64,000 nucleotides of DNA from Chitinophaga pinensis (GCA_945865645.1 CAMBEI010000002.1:62001-126000); one strand, 5' to 3'. Counted from the stretch's first letter, positions 44,773-53,719 are shown. Program-made: numbers and translations. The notes: generated from the sequence alone by a model not told the origin.

Positions 44773-45861
44773 TTAATCGGGTACAATTTTCTGTAAGTGT
44801 TTTTGCAATACTAGTTTTAGTTGTCTTTTTACAATGTTGCACATGGTGCTGCATGTAGAAAAATAGTCGGTATTAAAATGAGTATTCAATTCTTCGCGCA
44901 GCATCTTAATTTTATAGTACTCAGATATTTCATCTTTTATCATAATACTAATTAGTTCCATTAATTGTTTGCGGCCCGCCACAGCCCGATTAGCCATAGC
45001 AGCCCTTTCTTCCATTTGATATTGTTTAATAACCTCGGCACTAAGGGTTTTTAAAACTAAGTCAACATAAGTATAGTTTTCTCTGTAAAATTGAGGAAGG
45101 TATAAGTTTTTTATTCCTTCATAACTTTGTTGATCAAAGTCGATGGCGCGCAGCCGGTATTGGTAATCTTCAATATCTGGCGTTATGTCAATTACAAAAT
45201 TATAGCTACGCATATCCCCCAATAATCTAGCAAAACATCGCTCATTAAATTTTACAAATTCTTTGGCAATACGTATTTTATTTGTTTCAGGTAGAGATAA
45301 GTAATCTTCTAAAAAAACATCTCCTGGAATGCCAGCAATATGCTCCTCTACCAATGTGTCTTTATGCGATAAAAACGTAATGCGGTTTGGGCTAAGTAAA
45401 TGCTCTAACTCTAAACCATAAATACGGGAAGCATCGGCCGCTTTAATATAATAATGATCGTAATTGTCATTAATACGATTAATGATGCGAATACGAAATG
45501 GAACACTATTACCAAATTCACAAAAATCTATGCGCTCAACATCTAAGTGTTTTATAAAACTAAGGTTACCTTCTGTTTTTAAATTTGCATAAATTTTAAT
45601 TAATCCTTCTTTTAAAAATTCCATTTCTTTAAGGTCGTAAACAGCAGTTTCCCAATGGGTAAGCTTTCCTTTTTTATTTCTTAATGCTGTGGTATTTCGG
45701 TAGTTTAGTAGGTCTTTATAGGTAATCGGTAATACAATATCTCTACCATACTGTTTTAGGTATTTTTGCAACCGATCGCTCACTGAAAATAAATTCTTTT
45801 TCATGAGAGGCTGGTCCGAATCATTTTTTATTTTGGCATTAATAATTTGATCAAATTGCAT
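44773..45861 (-). CDS. Unrecognised protein with kinase-like catalytic loops
   Basis: I do not recognise this 362-aa soluble protein by family. Reading it shows a pattern reminiscent of protein-kinase/aminoglycoside-kinase folds. A Lys is in DHYYIKAADASRIYGLELEH (Lys140, with Glu in the following helix). A catalytic-loop-like segment LLGDMRSYNFVID carries Asp216 and Asn221 in D-x4-N spacing. A metal-loop-like RAIDFDQQSYEG (Asp241) follows about 20 residues later. The C-terminal third is helical and charged. There is no signal peptide or membrane segment. The gene is adjacent to ligA on the same strand, 75 nt away. A phosphotransferase role is inference only. Confidence 0.6.
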   Translation of the reverse strand: MQFDQIINAKIKNDSDQPLMKKNLFSVSDRLQKYLKQYGRDIVLPITYKDLLNYRNTTALRNKKGKLTHWETAVYDLKEMEFLKEGLIKIYANLKTEGNLSFIKHLDVERIDFCEFGNSVPFRIRIINRINDNYDHYYIKAADASRIYGLELEHLLSPNRITFLSHKDTLVEEHIAGIPGDVFLEDYLSLPETNKIRIAKEFVKFNERCFARLLGDMRSYNFVIDITPDIEDYQYRLRAIDFDQQSYEGIKNLYLPQFYRENYTYVDLVLKTLSAEVIKQYQMEERAAMANRAVAGRKQLMELISIMIKDEISEYYKIKMLREELNTHFNTDYFSTCSTMCNIVKRQLKLVLQKHLQKIVPD

Positions 45862-46009
45862 ATTGTAAAGATACGATTGAAAGATGAAACATAAAAAAAA
45901 GGGACTAACAGATAGTGATATTTTTAATTTTACTTTACTAGTACAATACGCACTCAGACACTATTTACTGTACACATTCAATAAATAAATTTTTTCCTCT
46001 TATTTATCT

Positions 46010-46017
46010 TATTTTTG
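46010..46017 (+). promoter_or_regulatory. Putative -7 box for the amidohydrolase gene
   Basis: TATTTTTG fits TAnnTTTG and ends 18 nt before the ATG at 46036. It includes the TTG at 46015, which is therefore an unlikely start codon. Confidence 0.45.
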
Positions 46018-46035
46018 AAATTTAAACTAAATACA

Positions 46036-47706
46036 ATGTTACCAAAAAAAGGGCTATACCATTTCCTGTTAACAAAACGCTTTGCATTGCTAAGTGGCTG
46101 TTGCATATTTATTTTTTCTTGTAAGTTTCGTCAAGAGGTCGATATGATTATTCATCATGCAAAAATTTATACCGTTGATGAAAAATTTTCAGTTGCAGAA
46201 GCCATGGCAGTTAGCGATGGAAAAGTTATCGCTCTTGGCAAAAATGATGATATACTAAAACAATATCAATCTGATATCGTAAAGGATGCAGAAGGGAAAT
46301 CTGTATTTCCTGGATTTAATGATGCACATGTGCATTTTATGGGTTACGGCCAAAGTTTGCAAACAGTAAATCTTGTTGGCACACAAAATTGGGAAGAGGT
46401 GCTTATTAATTGCCAAGAATTTGCTAAATCGTTACAAACATCAGCCTGGCTAACGGGTGGGGGCTGGGATCAAAATGATTGGGCTATAAAAGAGTATCCA
46501 AATAATTCAAAATTAAATGAACTTTTTCCCAGCCGCCCAGTAATTATTACCAGAATAGATGGACATGCTGCTATAGCAAATAATATAGCATTAGGCCTTG
46601 CGGGTATAAAACCAGGCGATAAATTAACCGGAGGAGAAATAGAAATGAAGAATGGAATTCTTACCGGCATACTTATAGATAATGCCGCAGATCTTGTTTA
46701 TTCCAAAATGCCCCAGAGAACTAAGGAGCTAGATAAGGCCGCATTATTACTTGCGCAGGCCAACTGCTTTGCGGTAGGAATAACGTCTTTGCATGATTGT
46801 GGCTTAGATTTTAGAACAGTGGAACTAATTGAAGCTATGCAAAAAAACGAGGATTTAAAGATGCGGATGAACATTATGTACAGCGATGCTAAAGAAAATT
46901 TTGATTATGCATTTAAAAGAGGGAAAATAAAAACAGATTATTTACAAGTAAATTCTTTTAAGGTATATGCTGATGGTGCCCTAGGATCAAGAGGGGCAAG
47001 CTTATTGCAGTCTTATAGCGACAGGCCAAATTGGTCGGGGTTTTTGTTAAACTCGTTAGATCATTTTGATTCGGTTGCTAATGTAATTTATCAAAATGGA
47101 TGGCAGATGTGTACTCATGCCATAGGCGATAGTGGCAACAGAACAATACTTAAAGTTTATGCAAAATACTTAAAGGGAAAAAATAATTTACGTTGGCGTA
47201 TTGAACATGCACAGGTAATTAATGTAAATGATTTTCATTTTTTTGGTGATTATAGTATTATACCCTCCGTACAACCTACCCATGCAACTAGTGATATGTA
47301 CTGGGTCTTTGATCGATTGGGTCCTGATAGGGTATCTGGCGCCTATGCCTTTCAGCAATTACTACAAGAAAATGGCTGGATACCTTTAGGTACCGATTTT
47401 CCAGTGGAAGATATAAGTCCCTTCAAAACATTTTTTGCTTCTGTTGTAAGAAAAGATGCCAAAGGATTTCCTGCCGCGGGTTATCAAATGAAAAATGCTT
47501 TAAGTAGAGAAGAAACTTTAAGAGGAATGACGCTTTGGCCAGCTAAAGCTTCTTTTGAAGAAAAGAAAAAAGGTAGTTTAGAAAAAGGAAAATTTGCCGA
47601 TTTTATTATTTTAGATACAGATTTAATGACTTGCCCTACCGAAGCTATTTTAAAAACAAAGATATTGGCAACCTATAGTGCTGGAGAACAGGTTTACATA
47701 AAATAA
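46036..47706 (+). CDS. Amidohydrolase family 3 (YtcJ-like) lipoprotein
   Basis: This is a metal-dependent hydrolase of the amidohydrolase superfamily (556 aa from ATG 46036). The N-terminus has a lipoprotein signal ending CCIFIFSC, so the enzyme is probably lipid-anchored in the envelope. The metal-binding GFNDAHVHFMGYGQ is at about residue 90, followed by YADGALGSRGA, CTHAIGDSGN and the late LGTDFPVEDISPF, where an Asp would act as general base. Related enzymes hydrolyse N-acyl amino acids, formamides or cyclic amides. The substrate here is unknown. The gene is divergent from the kinase-like gene. Confidence 0.9.
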   Translation: MLPKKGLYHFLLTKRFALLSGCCIFIFSCKFRQEVDMIIHHAKIYTVDEKFSVAEAMAVSDGKVIALGKNDDILKQYQSDIVKDAEGKSVFPGFNDAHVHFMGYGQSLQTVNLVGTQNWEEVLINCQEFAKSLQTSAWLTGGGWDQNDWAIKEYPNNSKLNELFPSRPVIITRIDGHAAIANNIALGLAGIKPGDKLTGGEIEMKNGILTGILIDNAADLVYSKMPQRTKELDKAALLLAQANCFAVGITSLHDCGLDFRTVELIEAMQKNEDLKMRMNIMYSDAKENFDYAFKRGKIKTDYLQVNSFKVYADGALGSRGASLLQSYSDRPNWSGFLLNSLDHFDSVANVIYQNGWQMCTHAIGDSGNRTILKVYAKYLKGKNNLRWRIEHAQVINVNDFHFFGDYSIIPSVQPTHATSDMYWVFDRLGPDRVSGAYAFQQLLQENGWIPLGTDFPVEDISPFKTFFASVVRKDAKGFPAAGYQMKNALSREETLRGMTLWPAKASFEEKKKGSLEKGKFADFIILDTDLMTCPTEAILKTKILATYSAGEQVYIK

Positions 47707-47869
47707 CACCTCCCTGAAATATTATTTCCTGCCCCTCTCTAAAGGAGATATGGTACGTGTTTTAATTAGCATTTTTTTGTAATTAAATAGTATCATTAAA
47801 ATAGTTAGTCAAAATTATTACTGAAAATCAATTAGTTATAAATGTTTAGTAAAAAATACTTCTCTTTTC

Positions 47870-47902
47870 TTTGGTAAATAAACTTATTTACAATTACCTT
47901 CG
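47870..47902 (+). promoter_or_regulatory. Putative promoter for rplM
   Basis: TTTG at 47870-47873, a 21-nt spacer and TACCTTCG at 47895-47902 fit the Bacteroidota -33/-7 promoter type (TAnnTTTG with one mismatch). Transcription would start near 47909. It also shows that the long in-frame extension from a TTG at 47871 is not coding. Confidence 0.55.
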
Positions 47903-47908
47903 CCGTCC

Positions 47909-47957
47909 AAATTTAAATACCACAGGGATGGCTGTGGGGAAACTAAAAAAATATATA
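47909..47957 (+). promoter_or_regulatory. rplM mRNA leader with hairpin
   Basis: The short leader contains a perfect 6-bp stem, CCACAG (47920-47925) and CTGTGG (47932-47937), closing a GGATGG loop. It ends 20 nt before the rplM ATG. Position and compactness suggest an autoregulatory site for ribosomal protein L13, but I could not match it to a known RNA family by reading. Confidence 0.5.
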
Positions 47958-48401
47958 ATGAGCAAATTACATTTCACTACAAAACATGCGAACGAGGCTA
48001 CTGTTACACACAACTGGTATGTTGTGGATGGTACTAATCAAACCGTTGGTCGTATGTGTGCCCGTATTGCATTAGTTCTTCGCGGCAAAAATAAAGCCTA
48101 TTACACGCCCCATGTGGATTGTGGCGATTTTATCATTGTTACCAATTGCGAAAAGGTAAAACTTACTGGTAATAAAATGGATGAAAAAGTTTACGATAAC
48201 TATAGCGGTTATCCAGGGGGTCGTAAAGAGGAAATAGCTAAGGATTTATTAAAGCGCAGGCCCGAAGTTATTATTGAAAGAGCTATAAAAGGGATGTTAC
48301 CTAAAAATCGTTTGGGCCGTCAGATGTACAAAAAATTATTTGTATACCAAGGGGCATCACATCCGCACGGGGCACAACAACCAAAAGAATTAAAATTTTA
48401 A
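47958..48401 (+). CDS. rplM: 50S ribosomal protein L13
   Basis: This is a large-subunit ribosomal protein (147 aa from ATG 47958, MSKLHFTTKHA). The start is chosen because L13 homologues begin at this point and a promoter and hairpin lie upstream. Conserved stretches include WYVVDGTNQTVGRMCARIA, GDFIIVTNCEKVKLTGNK, YSGYPGG and GMLPKNRLGRQMYKKLFVY. It is the first gene of the L13-S9-S2-EF-Ts cluster, the standard order in many bacteria. Confidence 0.97.
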   Translation: MSKLHFTTKHANEATVTHNWYVVDGTNQTVGRMCARIALVLRGKNKAYYTPHVDCGDFIIVTNCEKVKLTGNKMDEKVYDNYSGYPGGRKEEIAKDLLKRRPEVIIERAIKGMLPKNRLGRQMYKKLFVYQGASHPHGAQQPKELKF

Positions 48402-48477
48402 TTACCAGCCAAACGCTATTAAGCCGTTAAGGATTAACTAACAGCACATAGTTTACAGCTAAAAGCTAAAAATAAAA

Positions 48478-48867
48478 ATGGAAAAACAAACAAACGCAGT
48501 CGGCCGCAGAAAAGAAGCTGTTACCCGTATCTTCCTTTCAAAGGGAGACGGAAAGATTACAGTAAACGGCAAAGACTATAAAGTGTATTTCCCGTTGGTT
48601 TATTTACAAAACCAAGTAGAAGCACCTTTAAAAACTGTTGAGTGTACAGACAAATTTAATGTAGTGGTTAATGCTACAGGCGGTGGTGTAAAAGGACAAG
48701 CCGAAGCAACCAAGCTGGGTATTGCCCGTGCCTTGATTGAATTAAGTGCTGATTACCGTCCGGCTCTAAAAGCTGCTGGTTTATTAAAACGTGATCCACG
48801 TTCTGTTGAGCGTAAGAAACCAGGACGCAAGAAAGCAAGAAGAAGCTTCCAGTTCAGTAAAAGATAA
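48478..48867 (+). CDS. rpsI: 30S ribosomal protein S9
   Basis: This is a small-subunit protein (129 aa) whose C-terminal tail contacts P-site tRNA. That tail, RKKARRSFQFSKR, is intact and ends in the conserved Lys-Arg. The start VGRRKEAVTRIFLSKGDGKI and central GGGVKGQAEATKLGIARAL are standard. The gene is 76 nt after rplM, probably on the same transcript. Confidence 0.97.
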   Translation: MEKQTNAVGRRKEAVTRIFLSKGDGKITVNGKDYKVYFPLVYLQNQVEAPLKTVECTDKFNVVVNATGGGVKGQAEATKLGIARALIELSADYRPALKAAGLLKRDPRSVERKKPGRKKARRSFQFSKR

Positions 48868-48970
48868 TATCCGATACTAGATACCAGATATTGGGTAGTA
48901 AATTCAGCCTCAACGATCGGGCATCTGTTATCTAGAATCAAATTTTTAAAAACTATTTTAATAATAAACA

Positions 48971-49870
48971 ATGGAAAATACTTCCTTACAACAGCAACTT
49001 TTAGAAGCAGGCGTTCATTTTGGGCATTTAAAGAAAAAGTGGAACCCTAAGATGTTGCCTTACATCTTTGCTGAAAAGAAAGGCATTCACATTATTGACT
49101 TGAATAAAACCGTTGAAGGTTTACAAGAATCTGCTGCTGCTTTAAAAGCAATCGCACGCAGTGGTAAAAAAATAATGTTTGTGGCTACTAAAAAGCAAGC
49201 TAAAGAAATTGTTTGCGATTGTGCAAAGCGTGTAAATATGCCGTATGTAACCGAACGTTGGTTAGGGGGTATGTTAACTAATTTTAATACCGTGCGTAAG
49301 AGTGTTAAAAAAATGCAGAGTATAGAAAAAATGCTAGCTGATGGAAGTGCAGAAAGTTTAACTAAAAAGGAAAAATTAACCCTTACACGCGATAAGGAAA
49401 AAATGGAAAAAGTGTTGGGAGGTATTGCGCAAATAAGCCGTGTACCAGCTGCATTATTTATGGTGGATATAGGGCATGAGCATATTGCACTTGCTGAAGC
49501 AAGAAAATTAGGCATCAGCACTTTTGGAATGGTTGATACCAATTGTGATCCTAATAAAATTGATTTTGCAATTCCGGCTAATGATGATGCTACCAAATCA
49601 ATTGCCATCATTCTTAATTATTTAACAGCAGCTATTGCAGAAGGATTACAGGAACGTCAGGCTAATAAAGATGAAGATGAAAGTAATGATAGCGAAGAAA
49701 GCGCCGAAGCTAAAGCTGCTCGTTTTGAGTCAAAAGCAGATGGCGGTGATGATAGAAATAAGCGCGGGTCTGGTCCAGGCAGAGGACCTGGAGCTCAACC
49801 TAAGCGTCGTATAGCTGCTACGGGACAAGGAGGTAGAAGGCCTGCAGGTAGTGGTGGTGGAGCTAGGTAG
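48971..49870 (+). CDS. rpsB: 30S ribosomal protein S2 with C-terminal extension
   Basis: S2 is here 299 aa, compared with 241 in E. coli. The core is standard: LLEAGVHFGHLKKKWNPKM, FVATKKQAKEIV, ERWLGGMLTNFNTV and DTNCDPNKIDFAIPANDDA. The extra roughly 65 residues form a low-complexity tail: first acidic and Ser-rich (NKDEDESNDSEESAEAK), then Gly/Arg-rich (RGSGPGRGPGAQPKRR and GGRRPAGSGGGAR). It is probably disordered and surface exposed. Comparable tails occur in several Bacteroidota. The downstream gene is tsf. Confidence 0.96.
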   Translation: MENTSLQQQLLEAGVHFGHLKKKWNPKMLPYIFAEKKGIHIIDLNKTVEGLQESAAALKAIARSGKKIMFVATKKQAKEIVCDCAKRVNMPYVTERWLGGMLTNFNTVRKSVKKMQSIEKMLADGSAESLTKKEKLTLTRDKEKMEKVLGGIAQISRVPAALFMVDIGHEHIALAEARKLGISTFGMVDTNCDPNKIDFAIPANDDATKSIAIILNYLTAAIAEGLQERQANKDEDESNDSEESAEAKAARFESKADGGDDRNKRGSGPGRGPGAQPKRRIAATGQGGRRPAGSGGGAR

Positions 49871-49980
49871 ATGGACCATGTGCCAGGTAAAAATAATCTT
49901 GATAAATAAAGATGTATTGCAATGGTAATATTTCTTGTATCAGTGGTTATTAATTTTTAATTTTTTAATTTTTAATTTAC

Positions 49981-50805
49981 ATGAGTGTAACAATAACACC
50001 AGCAGATATTAATAAATTACGTCAATCAACCGGAGCTGGCATGTTAGATTGCCGCAAAGCATTAACAGAAAGCAATGGCGATTTTGAAGCAGCTATTGAT
50101 TGGTTGCGTAAGCAAGGTCAAAAAGTTGCGGCTAAACGCAGTGATCGTGAAGCTAAAGAAGGCGTAATAATTGCGCAAACAACTTCCGATAATAAAAGCG
50201 GCATTGTTCTTTGTATTAGCTGCGAAACTGACTTTGTTAGCAAGAATTCAGATTTTGTTGCCTTTGCTCAATCTATTGCAGATGCAGCTATTGCCAACAA
50301 TGTTATAACAGCCGAAGAGTTAAAAAGTGTTGCTGTAAACGGATCTACAGTGGAAGAATTAATTAATGATAAACTTGCTGCTATTGGTGAAAAGATTGCA
50401 GTTTCAAGATTTGAAAGAGTTGATGCTCCTTATGTGGCTTCTTATATTCATGGGGCAAACCGTATGGGCGTTTTAGTTTGTATGACCAAAGAAGCAATTG
50501 ATGCCGGTAAAGATGTTGCCATGCAAATTGCAGCTATGAACCCTTTAGCAGTTGATGAAACATCTATTAGCCAAGAAACAAAAGATAGAGAAAAAGCAAT
50601 AGCTATAGAAATGATAAAGGCAGAAGGTAAGCCAGCAGAAATGGCAGAAAAAATTGCCGATGGTAAAATGAATAAATTTTTTAAAGAAAATACTTTAATG
50701 GCCCAGGCTTTTGTAAAAGATAACAGCAAATCTGTTTTAGATTACTTAAAAAGTGTTGATGCTGATTTAAAAATAATCGAGTTTAAGCGCGTAGCTTTAG
50801 GATAA
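49981..50805 (+). CDS. tsf: Elongation factor Ts
   Basis: EF-Ts exchanges GDP for GTP on EF-Tu (274 aa). The N-terminal UBA-like module reads KLRQSTGAGMLDCRKALTES, with the TDFVSKNSDF motif of the core near residue 82. A second dimerisation-type region follows (VLVCMTKEAIDAGKDVAMQI, MNPLAVD). It follows rpsB, and the intervening 110 nt end in a TAATTTTT-type repeat, A+T-rich as usual before starts here. A strong terminator ends the cluster. Confidence 0.97.
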   Translation: MSVTITPADINKLRQSTGAGMLDCRKALTESNGDFEAAIDWLRKQGQKVAAKRSDREAKEGVIIAQTTSDNKSGIVLCISCETDFVSKNSDFVAFAQSIADAAIANNVITAEELKSVAVNGSTVEELINDKLAAIGEKIAVSRFERVDAPYVASYIHGANRMGVLVCMTKEAIDAGKDVAMQIAAMNPLAVDETSISQETKDREKAIAIEMIKAEGKPAEMAEKIADGKMNKFFKENTLMAQAFVKDNSKSVLDYLKSVDADLKIIEFKRVALG

Positions 50806-50825
50806 TATTCTTATAAAATTTTAAT

Positions 50826-50865
50826 AAGCAATCTTATAATTGATTTTATAAGGTTGCTTTTTTTT
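50826..50865 (+). terminator. Terminator of the rplM-rpsI-rpsB-tsf cluster
   Basis: AAGCAATCTTATAA (50826-50839) pairs with TTATAAGGTTGCTT (50846-50859), 14 bp with one G-U, and runs into an eight-T tract (50858-50865). Confidence 0.92.
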
Positions 50866-50943
50866 GCCATTGAAACATGTAAATATTATTATTTAATAAA
50901 CTAGCGTAATTTACTTCTAATCTTTTCTCGTAATTTTAATCTC

Positions 50944-51750
50944 ATGAAAATTTATCAAACTTATTTTGAAGAAAATAAACTTTCCTGGAATAAGCGTACA
51001 GCGATTCACAAAGATTCTGCATTTTATGATTTAGTCTCATTTAAAAATGGGATATCTTCTTTAAATAAGATTGAATTAGACGAATTGGGAGATGTAAAAG
51101 GTAAAAATTTACTCCATCTCCAATGTCATTTTGGTATGGATACCATAAGCTGGGAAAGAGAAGGAGCAATTGCAACTGGGATAGATTTTAGTGACGAGGC
51201 AATTAAACTTGCAAAAGAAATAAATACTGAATTAGATATGCATGTTGAATTTGTATGTTGCAATGTGTATGATCTAAAACAGCATTTAGATAATAAATTT
51301 GATATTGTTTTTACATCATATGGTACAATTGGGTGGCTGCCCAACCTAGATGATTGGGCGGCATTAATTGCCCATTTTTTAAAACCCGGAGGCATTTTTT
51401 ATATGGTCGATTTTCACCCAACACTTTGGATGATGGATGAAAATTTTGAAAAAATAAAATACAACTATTTTAATACGCAAGTTATTACAGAAGAAATATC
51501 TGGCACTTACTCTGATCGGAACGCTTCTATAAAATCAATTGAGCATGGATGGAACCATCCTCTTTCTGAAATTATCACTGCATTGCTAAAACACAATTTG
51601 CGCATTAAGCTATTCAATGAATTCCCTTATTCGCCCTATAATTGTTTTAAAAATATGGAGCAAGGGCAGGCTGGTATGTGGCGTATTATAGGGATGGATG
51701 AAAAAATGCCCATACTATATTCTATAAAAGCTGTTAAACAATCTCAATAA
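50944..51750 (+). CDS. Class I SAM-dependent methyltransferase
   Basis: This is a soluble methyltransferase (268 aa). SAM-binding motif I reads [20 protein letters not shown] (about residues 56-75), in which the usual G-x-G is replaced by C-H-F-G-M-D, typical of a Bacteroidota/Firmicutes subgroup. Motif II is [16 protein letters not shown] and the post-motif is [20 protein letters not shown]. The C-terminal domain is unusual and has aromatic-rich segments ([11 protein letters not shown]). The acceptor substrate is unknown. The gene stands between tsf and pyrH, with its own upstream A+T-rich region. Confidence 0.85.
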   Translation: MKIYQTYFEENKLSWNKRTAIHKDSAFYDLVSFKNGISSLNKIELDELGDVKGKNLLHLQCHFGMDTISWEREGAIATGIDFSDEAIKLAKEINTELDMHVEFVCCNVYDLKQHLDNKFDIVFTSYGTIGWLPNLDDWAALIAHFLKPGGIFYMVDFHPTLWMMDENFEKIKYNYFNTQVITEEISGTYSDRNASIKSIEHGWNHPLSEIITALLKHNLRIKLFNEFPYSPYNCFKNMEQGQAGMWRIIGMDEKMPILYSIKAVKQSQ

Positions 51751-51766
51751 CTATTCATAAAAAATA

Positions 51767-51774
51767 TATCTTCG
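51767..51774 (+). promoter_or_regulatory. Putative -7 box for pyrH
   Basis: TATCTTCG resembles the TAnnTTTG box with one mismatch and ends 17 nt before the pyrH ATG. No -33 TTG is seen. Confidence 0.35.
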
Positions 51775-51791
51775 CAAAAATACCTAAGCCA

Positions 51792-52502
51792 ATGTTACCT
51801 AAGTACAAGCGAATTCTACTAAAACTTTCTGGTGAATCTTTAATGGGCGATAAAAATTTTGGATTAGACAGTGATGTCATTTCCCGCTATGCTCATGATA
51901 TTAAAAGTATCACAGAGCTTGGGGTACAGGTAGCCATTGTAATTGGCGGCGGCAATATTTATCGCGGCATGAATGAGGCCGAAACCGGAATAGAAAGAGC
52001 ACAGGGAGATTATATGGGTATGCTGGCAACGGTAATTAATGGAATGGCATTGCAGAGCGGCTTAGAAAAGGCTGGTGTTTATACCCGTTTGCAAAGTGCT
52101 ATTAAAATGGAACAAATTGCCGAGCCCTATATCCGAAGGCGAGCTATGCGACATTTAGAAAAAGGAAGAGTGGTTATTTTTGGTGCAGGTACCGGCAATC
52201 CCTATTTTACTACAGATACGGCTGGATCGTTAAGAGCAATAGAAATACAAGCAGATGTTATTTTAAAAGGAACTAGGGTAAATGGTGTTTATTCATCCGA
52301 TCCCGAAAAAGACCCTACCGCAACAAGATATGAAACCATTTCATACAATGAGTGTATTACCAATAACTTAAAAGTGATGGATATGACCGCTTTTACACTT
52401 TGTATGGAAAATAGTTTACCTATTGTTGTTTTTGATATGAACACTGAAGGAAATTTACTAAAAGTAGTTACTGGCGAAAAAGTAGGCACGCTGGTATCCT
52501 AA
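51792..52502 (+). CDS. pyrH: UMP kinase
   Basis: PyrH phosphorylates UMP in pyrimidine synthesis (236 aa, amino-acid-kinase fold). The N-terminus has [20 protein letters not shown] and [13 protein letters not shown] for phosphate binding, followed by [20 protein letters not shown] and [20 protein letters not shown]. The end, [20 protein letters not shown] and [15 protein letters not shown], is standard. In many bacteria frr follows pyrH, but here no frr is present before pdxH. Confidence 0.96.
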   Translation: MLPKYKRILLKLSGESLMGDKNFGLDSDVISRYAHDIKSITELGVQVAIVIGGGNIYRGMNEAETGIERAQGDYMGMLATVINGMALQSGLEKAGVYTRLQSAIKMEQIAEPYIRRRAMRHLEKGRVVIFGAGTGNPYFTTDTAGSLRAIEIQADVILKGTRVNGVYSSDPEKDPTATRYETISYNECITNNLKVMDMTAFTLCMENSLPIVVFDMNTEGNLLKVVTGEKVGTLVS

Positions 52503-52861
52503 AATTATATATATTAAAAATTTTACCTCTTCCTAACATAAGCAGGGATAAAAATATTGTTACTATTTTTTGTTTTAGTACATAAAAACTATAATTTGAA
52601 TTGTAGGTTTTAAAATTAATTCCCATTATTCTTTTACCCGAGAGTCAAATTAAAAAAATAATTTCAGCAAATGAAAGTCCTTCATGAAGATATAAGGTAG
52701 CATACGGAAAATCACTGAACGAAGCAATAAAGATTACAACGAACTACTGCAAGACTATGCTTATTTACAGACCCAGTATAAAAAACTTCAGGCCAAACTA
52801 ATTATCCTGTTTTTTGTTTCAACTAATTAGCTCAATTTTGTCAAAACAAAATTGGATTAGG
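52503..52861 (+). other. Intergenic stretch with a possible decayed gene fragment
   Basis: Between pyrH and pdxH, 359 nt hold no intact gene. An open frame at 52696-52830, without a start codon, encodes RSNKDYNELLQDYAYLQTQY followed by KKLQAKLIILFF. It is a coiled-coil-like segment resembling the N-terminal leader of IS66-type transposases (D-Y-x-x-L-L-Q-D...). It is short, lacks the later domains and could be coincidence. The rest is A+T-rich with no features. No frr remnant is seen. Confidence 0.35.
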
Positions 52862-53506
52862 ATGAATAAAAATATGGCAGATATAAGAAAAGAATATCAA
52901 ATGCAAAGCTTATTGGAAACAGATGTTTGTAAAACTCCTTTTCAGCAATTTCATAAATGGTGGGCGGATGTCCTTAATAGTAGCTTGGACGAAATAAATG
53001 CCATGACCTTGGCAACCGCTTCGCTAACTGGTGTGCCTTCTGCAAGAATAGTATTACTAAAATCGGTTACAGAAGAGGGCTTTGTTTTTTTTACTAATTA
53101 CAATAGTCATAAAGGAAAAGATTTGCTAGAAAATCCAAATGCTTGTTTGGTATTTTTTTGGAAAGAATTAGAAAGACAGATTAACATTACTGGCACAGTG
53201 GAAAAAGTGTCTGCAGATGAAAGTGATGTATACTTTAACTCGCGACCCATGGGAAGCCGTATTGGTGCCTGGTCATCGCCACAAAGTAATGTAATTGCAT
53301 CAAGAGAAATTATTGAAAAAAACATCACCACATACACAGAACAGTTTAGCGGAAAAGACATTAGTAGACCTCCTCATTGGGGCGGATATATAGTGAAACC
53401 TACAGTTATTGAGTTTTGGCAGGGTCGTCCTAGTAGACTGCACGATCGAATTAGGTACTCCAAAATGAAAGAAGGTAGCTGGCAAATAGATAGACTAGCA
53501 CCTTAA
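52862..53506 (+). CDS. pdxH: Pyridoxamine 5'-phosphate oxidase
   Basis: PdxH is an FMN-dependent enzyme making pyridoxal 5'-phosphate (214 aa from ATG 52862; MADIRKEY at 52874 is an alternative). The FMN/PNP-binding region reads PSARIVLLKSVTEEGFVFFT and NYNSHKGKDLLENPNACLVF. The C-terminal family signature is EFWQGRPSRLHDRIRY followed by WQIDRLAP. RPMGSRIGAWSSPQS is also conserved. A longer reading from 52814 includes residues unlike the family. Confidence 0.95.
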   Translation: MNKNMADIRKEYQMQSLLETDVCKTPFQQFHKWWADVLNSSLDEINAMTLATASLTGVPSARIVLLKSVTEEGFVFFTNYNSHKGKDLLENPNACLVFFWKELERQINITGTVEKVSADESDVYFNSRPMGSRIGAWSSPQSNVIASREIIEKNITTYTEQFSGKDISRPPHWGGYIVKPTVIEFWQGRPSRLHDRIRYSKMKEGSWQIDRLAP

Positions 53507-53578
53507 AAAATTCTATACTTTTAGATAATCGCTGTACACCTATTTTTTGGGCATACAGCGTTAATCTAAGTATTAACA

Positions 53579-53719
53579 CTAGGCTTTTTTCTTAGCAACT
53601 GCTACTTTTTTCTTAACGGTAGGCACTACAACCTTTTTTGCGGGTTTTGCCGGTCTTGTTTTACCAAAAGAACCACTAAAAATTTTCCCTTTTTTTGTTT
53701 TAATATCCCCACGTCCCAT
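53579..53719 (-). CDS. 30S ribosomal protein THX (bTHX)
   Basis: This is a very small basic protein of 46 aa read on the - strand. The N-terminus MGRGDIKTKKGKIFSGSFGK matches bTHX, a small-subunit protein of the 30S head first known from Thermus and widespread in Bacteroidota. The C-terminal half is an Ala/Lys/Val-rich tail (KPAKKVVVPTVKKKVAVAKK) longer than in the Thermus protein, likely disordered and RNA-binding. It is short enough to be missed in automatic annotation. A CGCTGTA/TACAGCG inverted repeat lies 19 nt downstream of the stop at 53530-53560. Confidence 0.87.
   Translation of the reverse strand: MGRGDIKTKKGKIFSGSFGKTRPAKPAKKVVVPTVKKKVAVAKKKA

Noticed and set aside
47871..47957. 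N-terminal extension of L13 from a TTG at 47871
   Set aside because: It overlaps the promoter and hairpin, and L13 homologues begin at the ATG at 47958.
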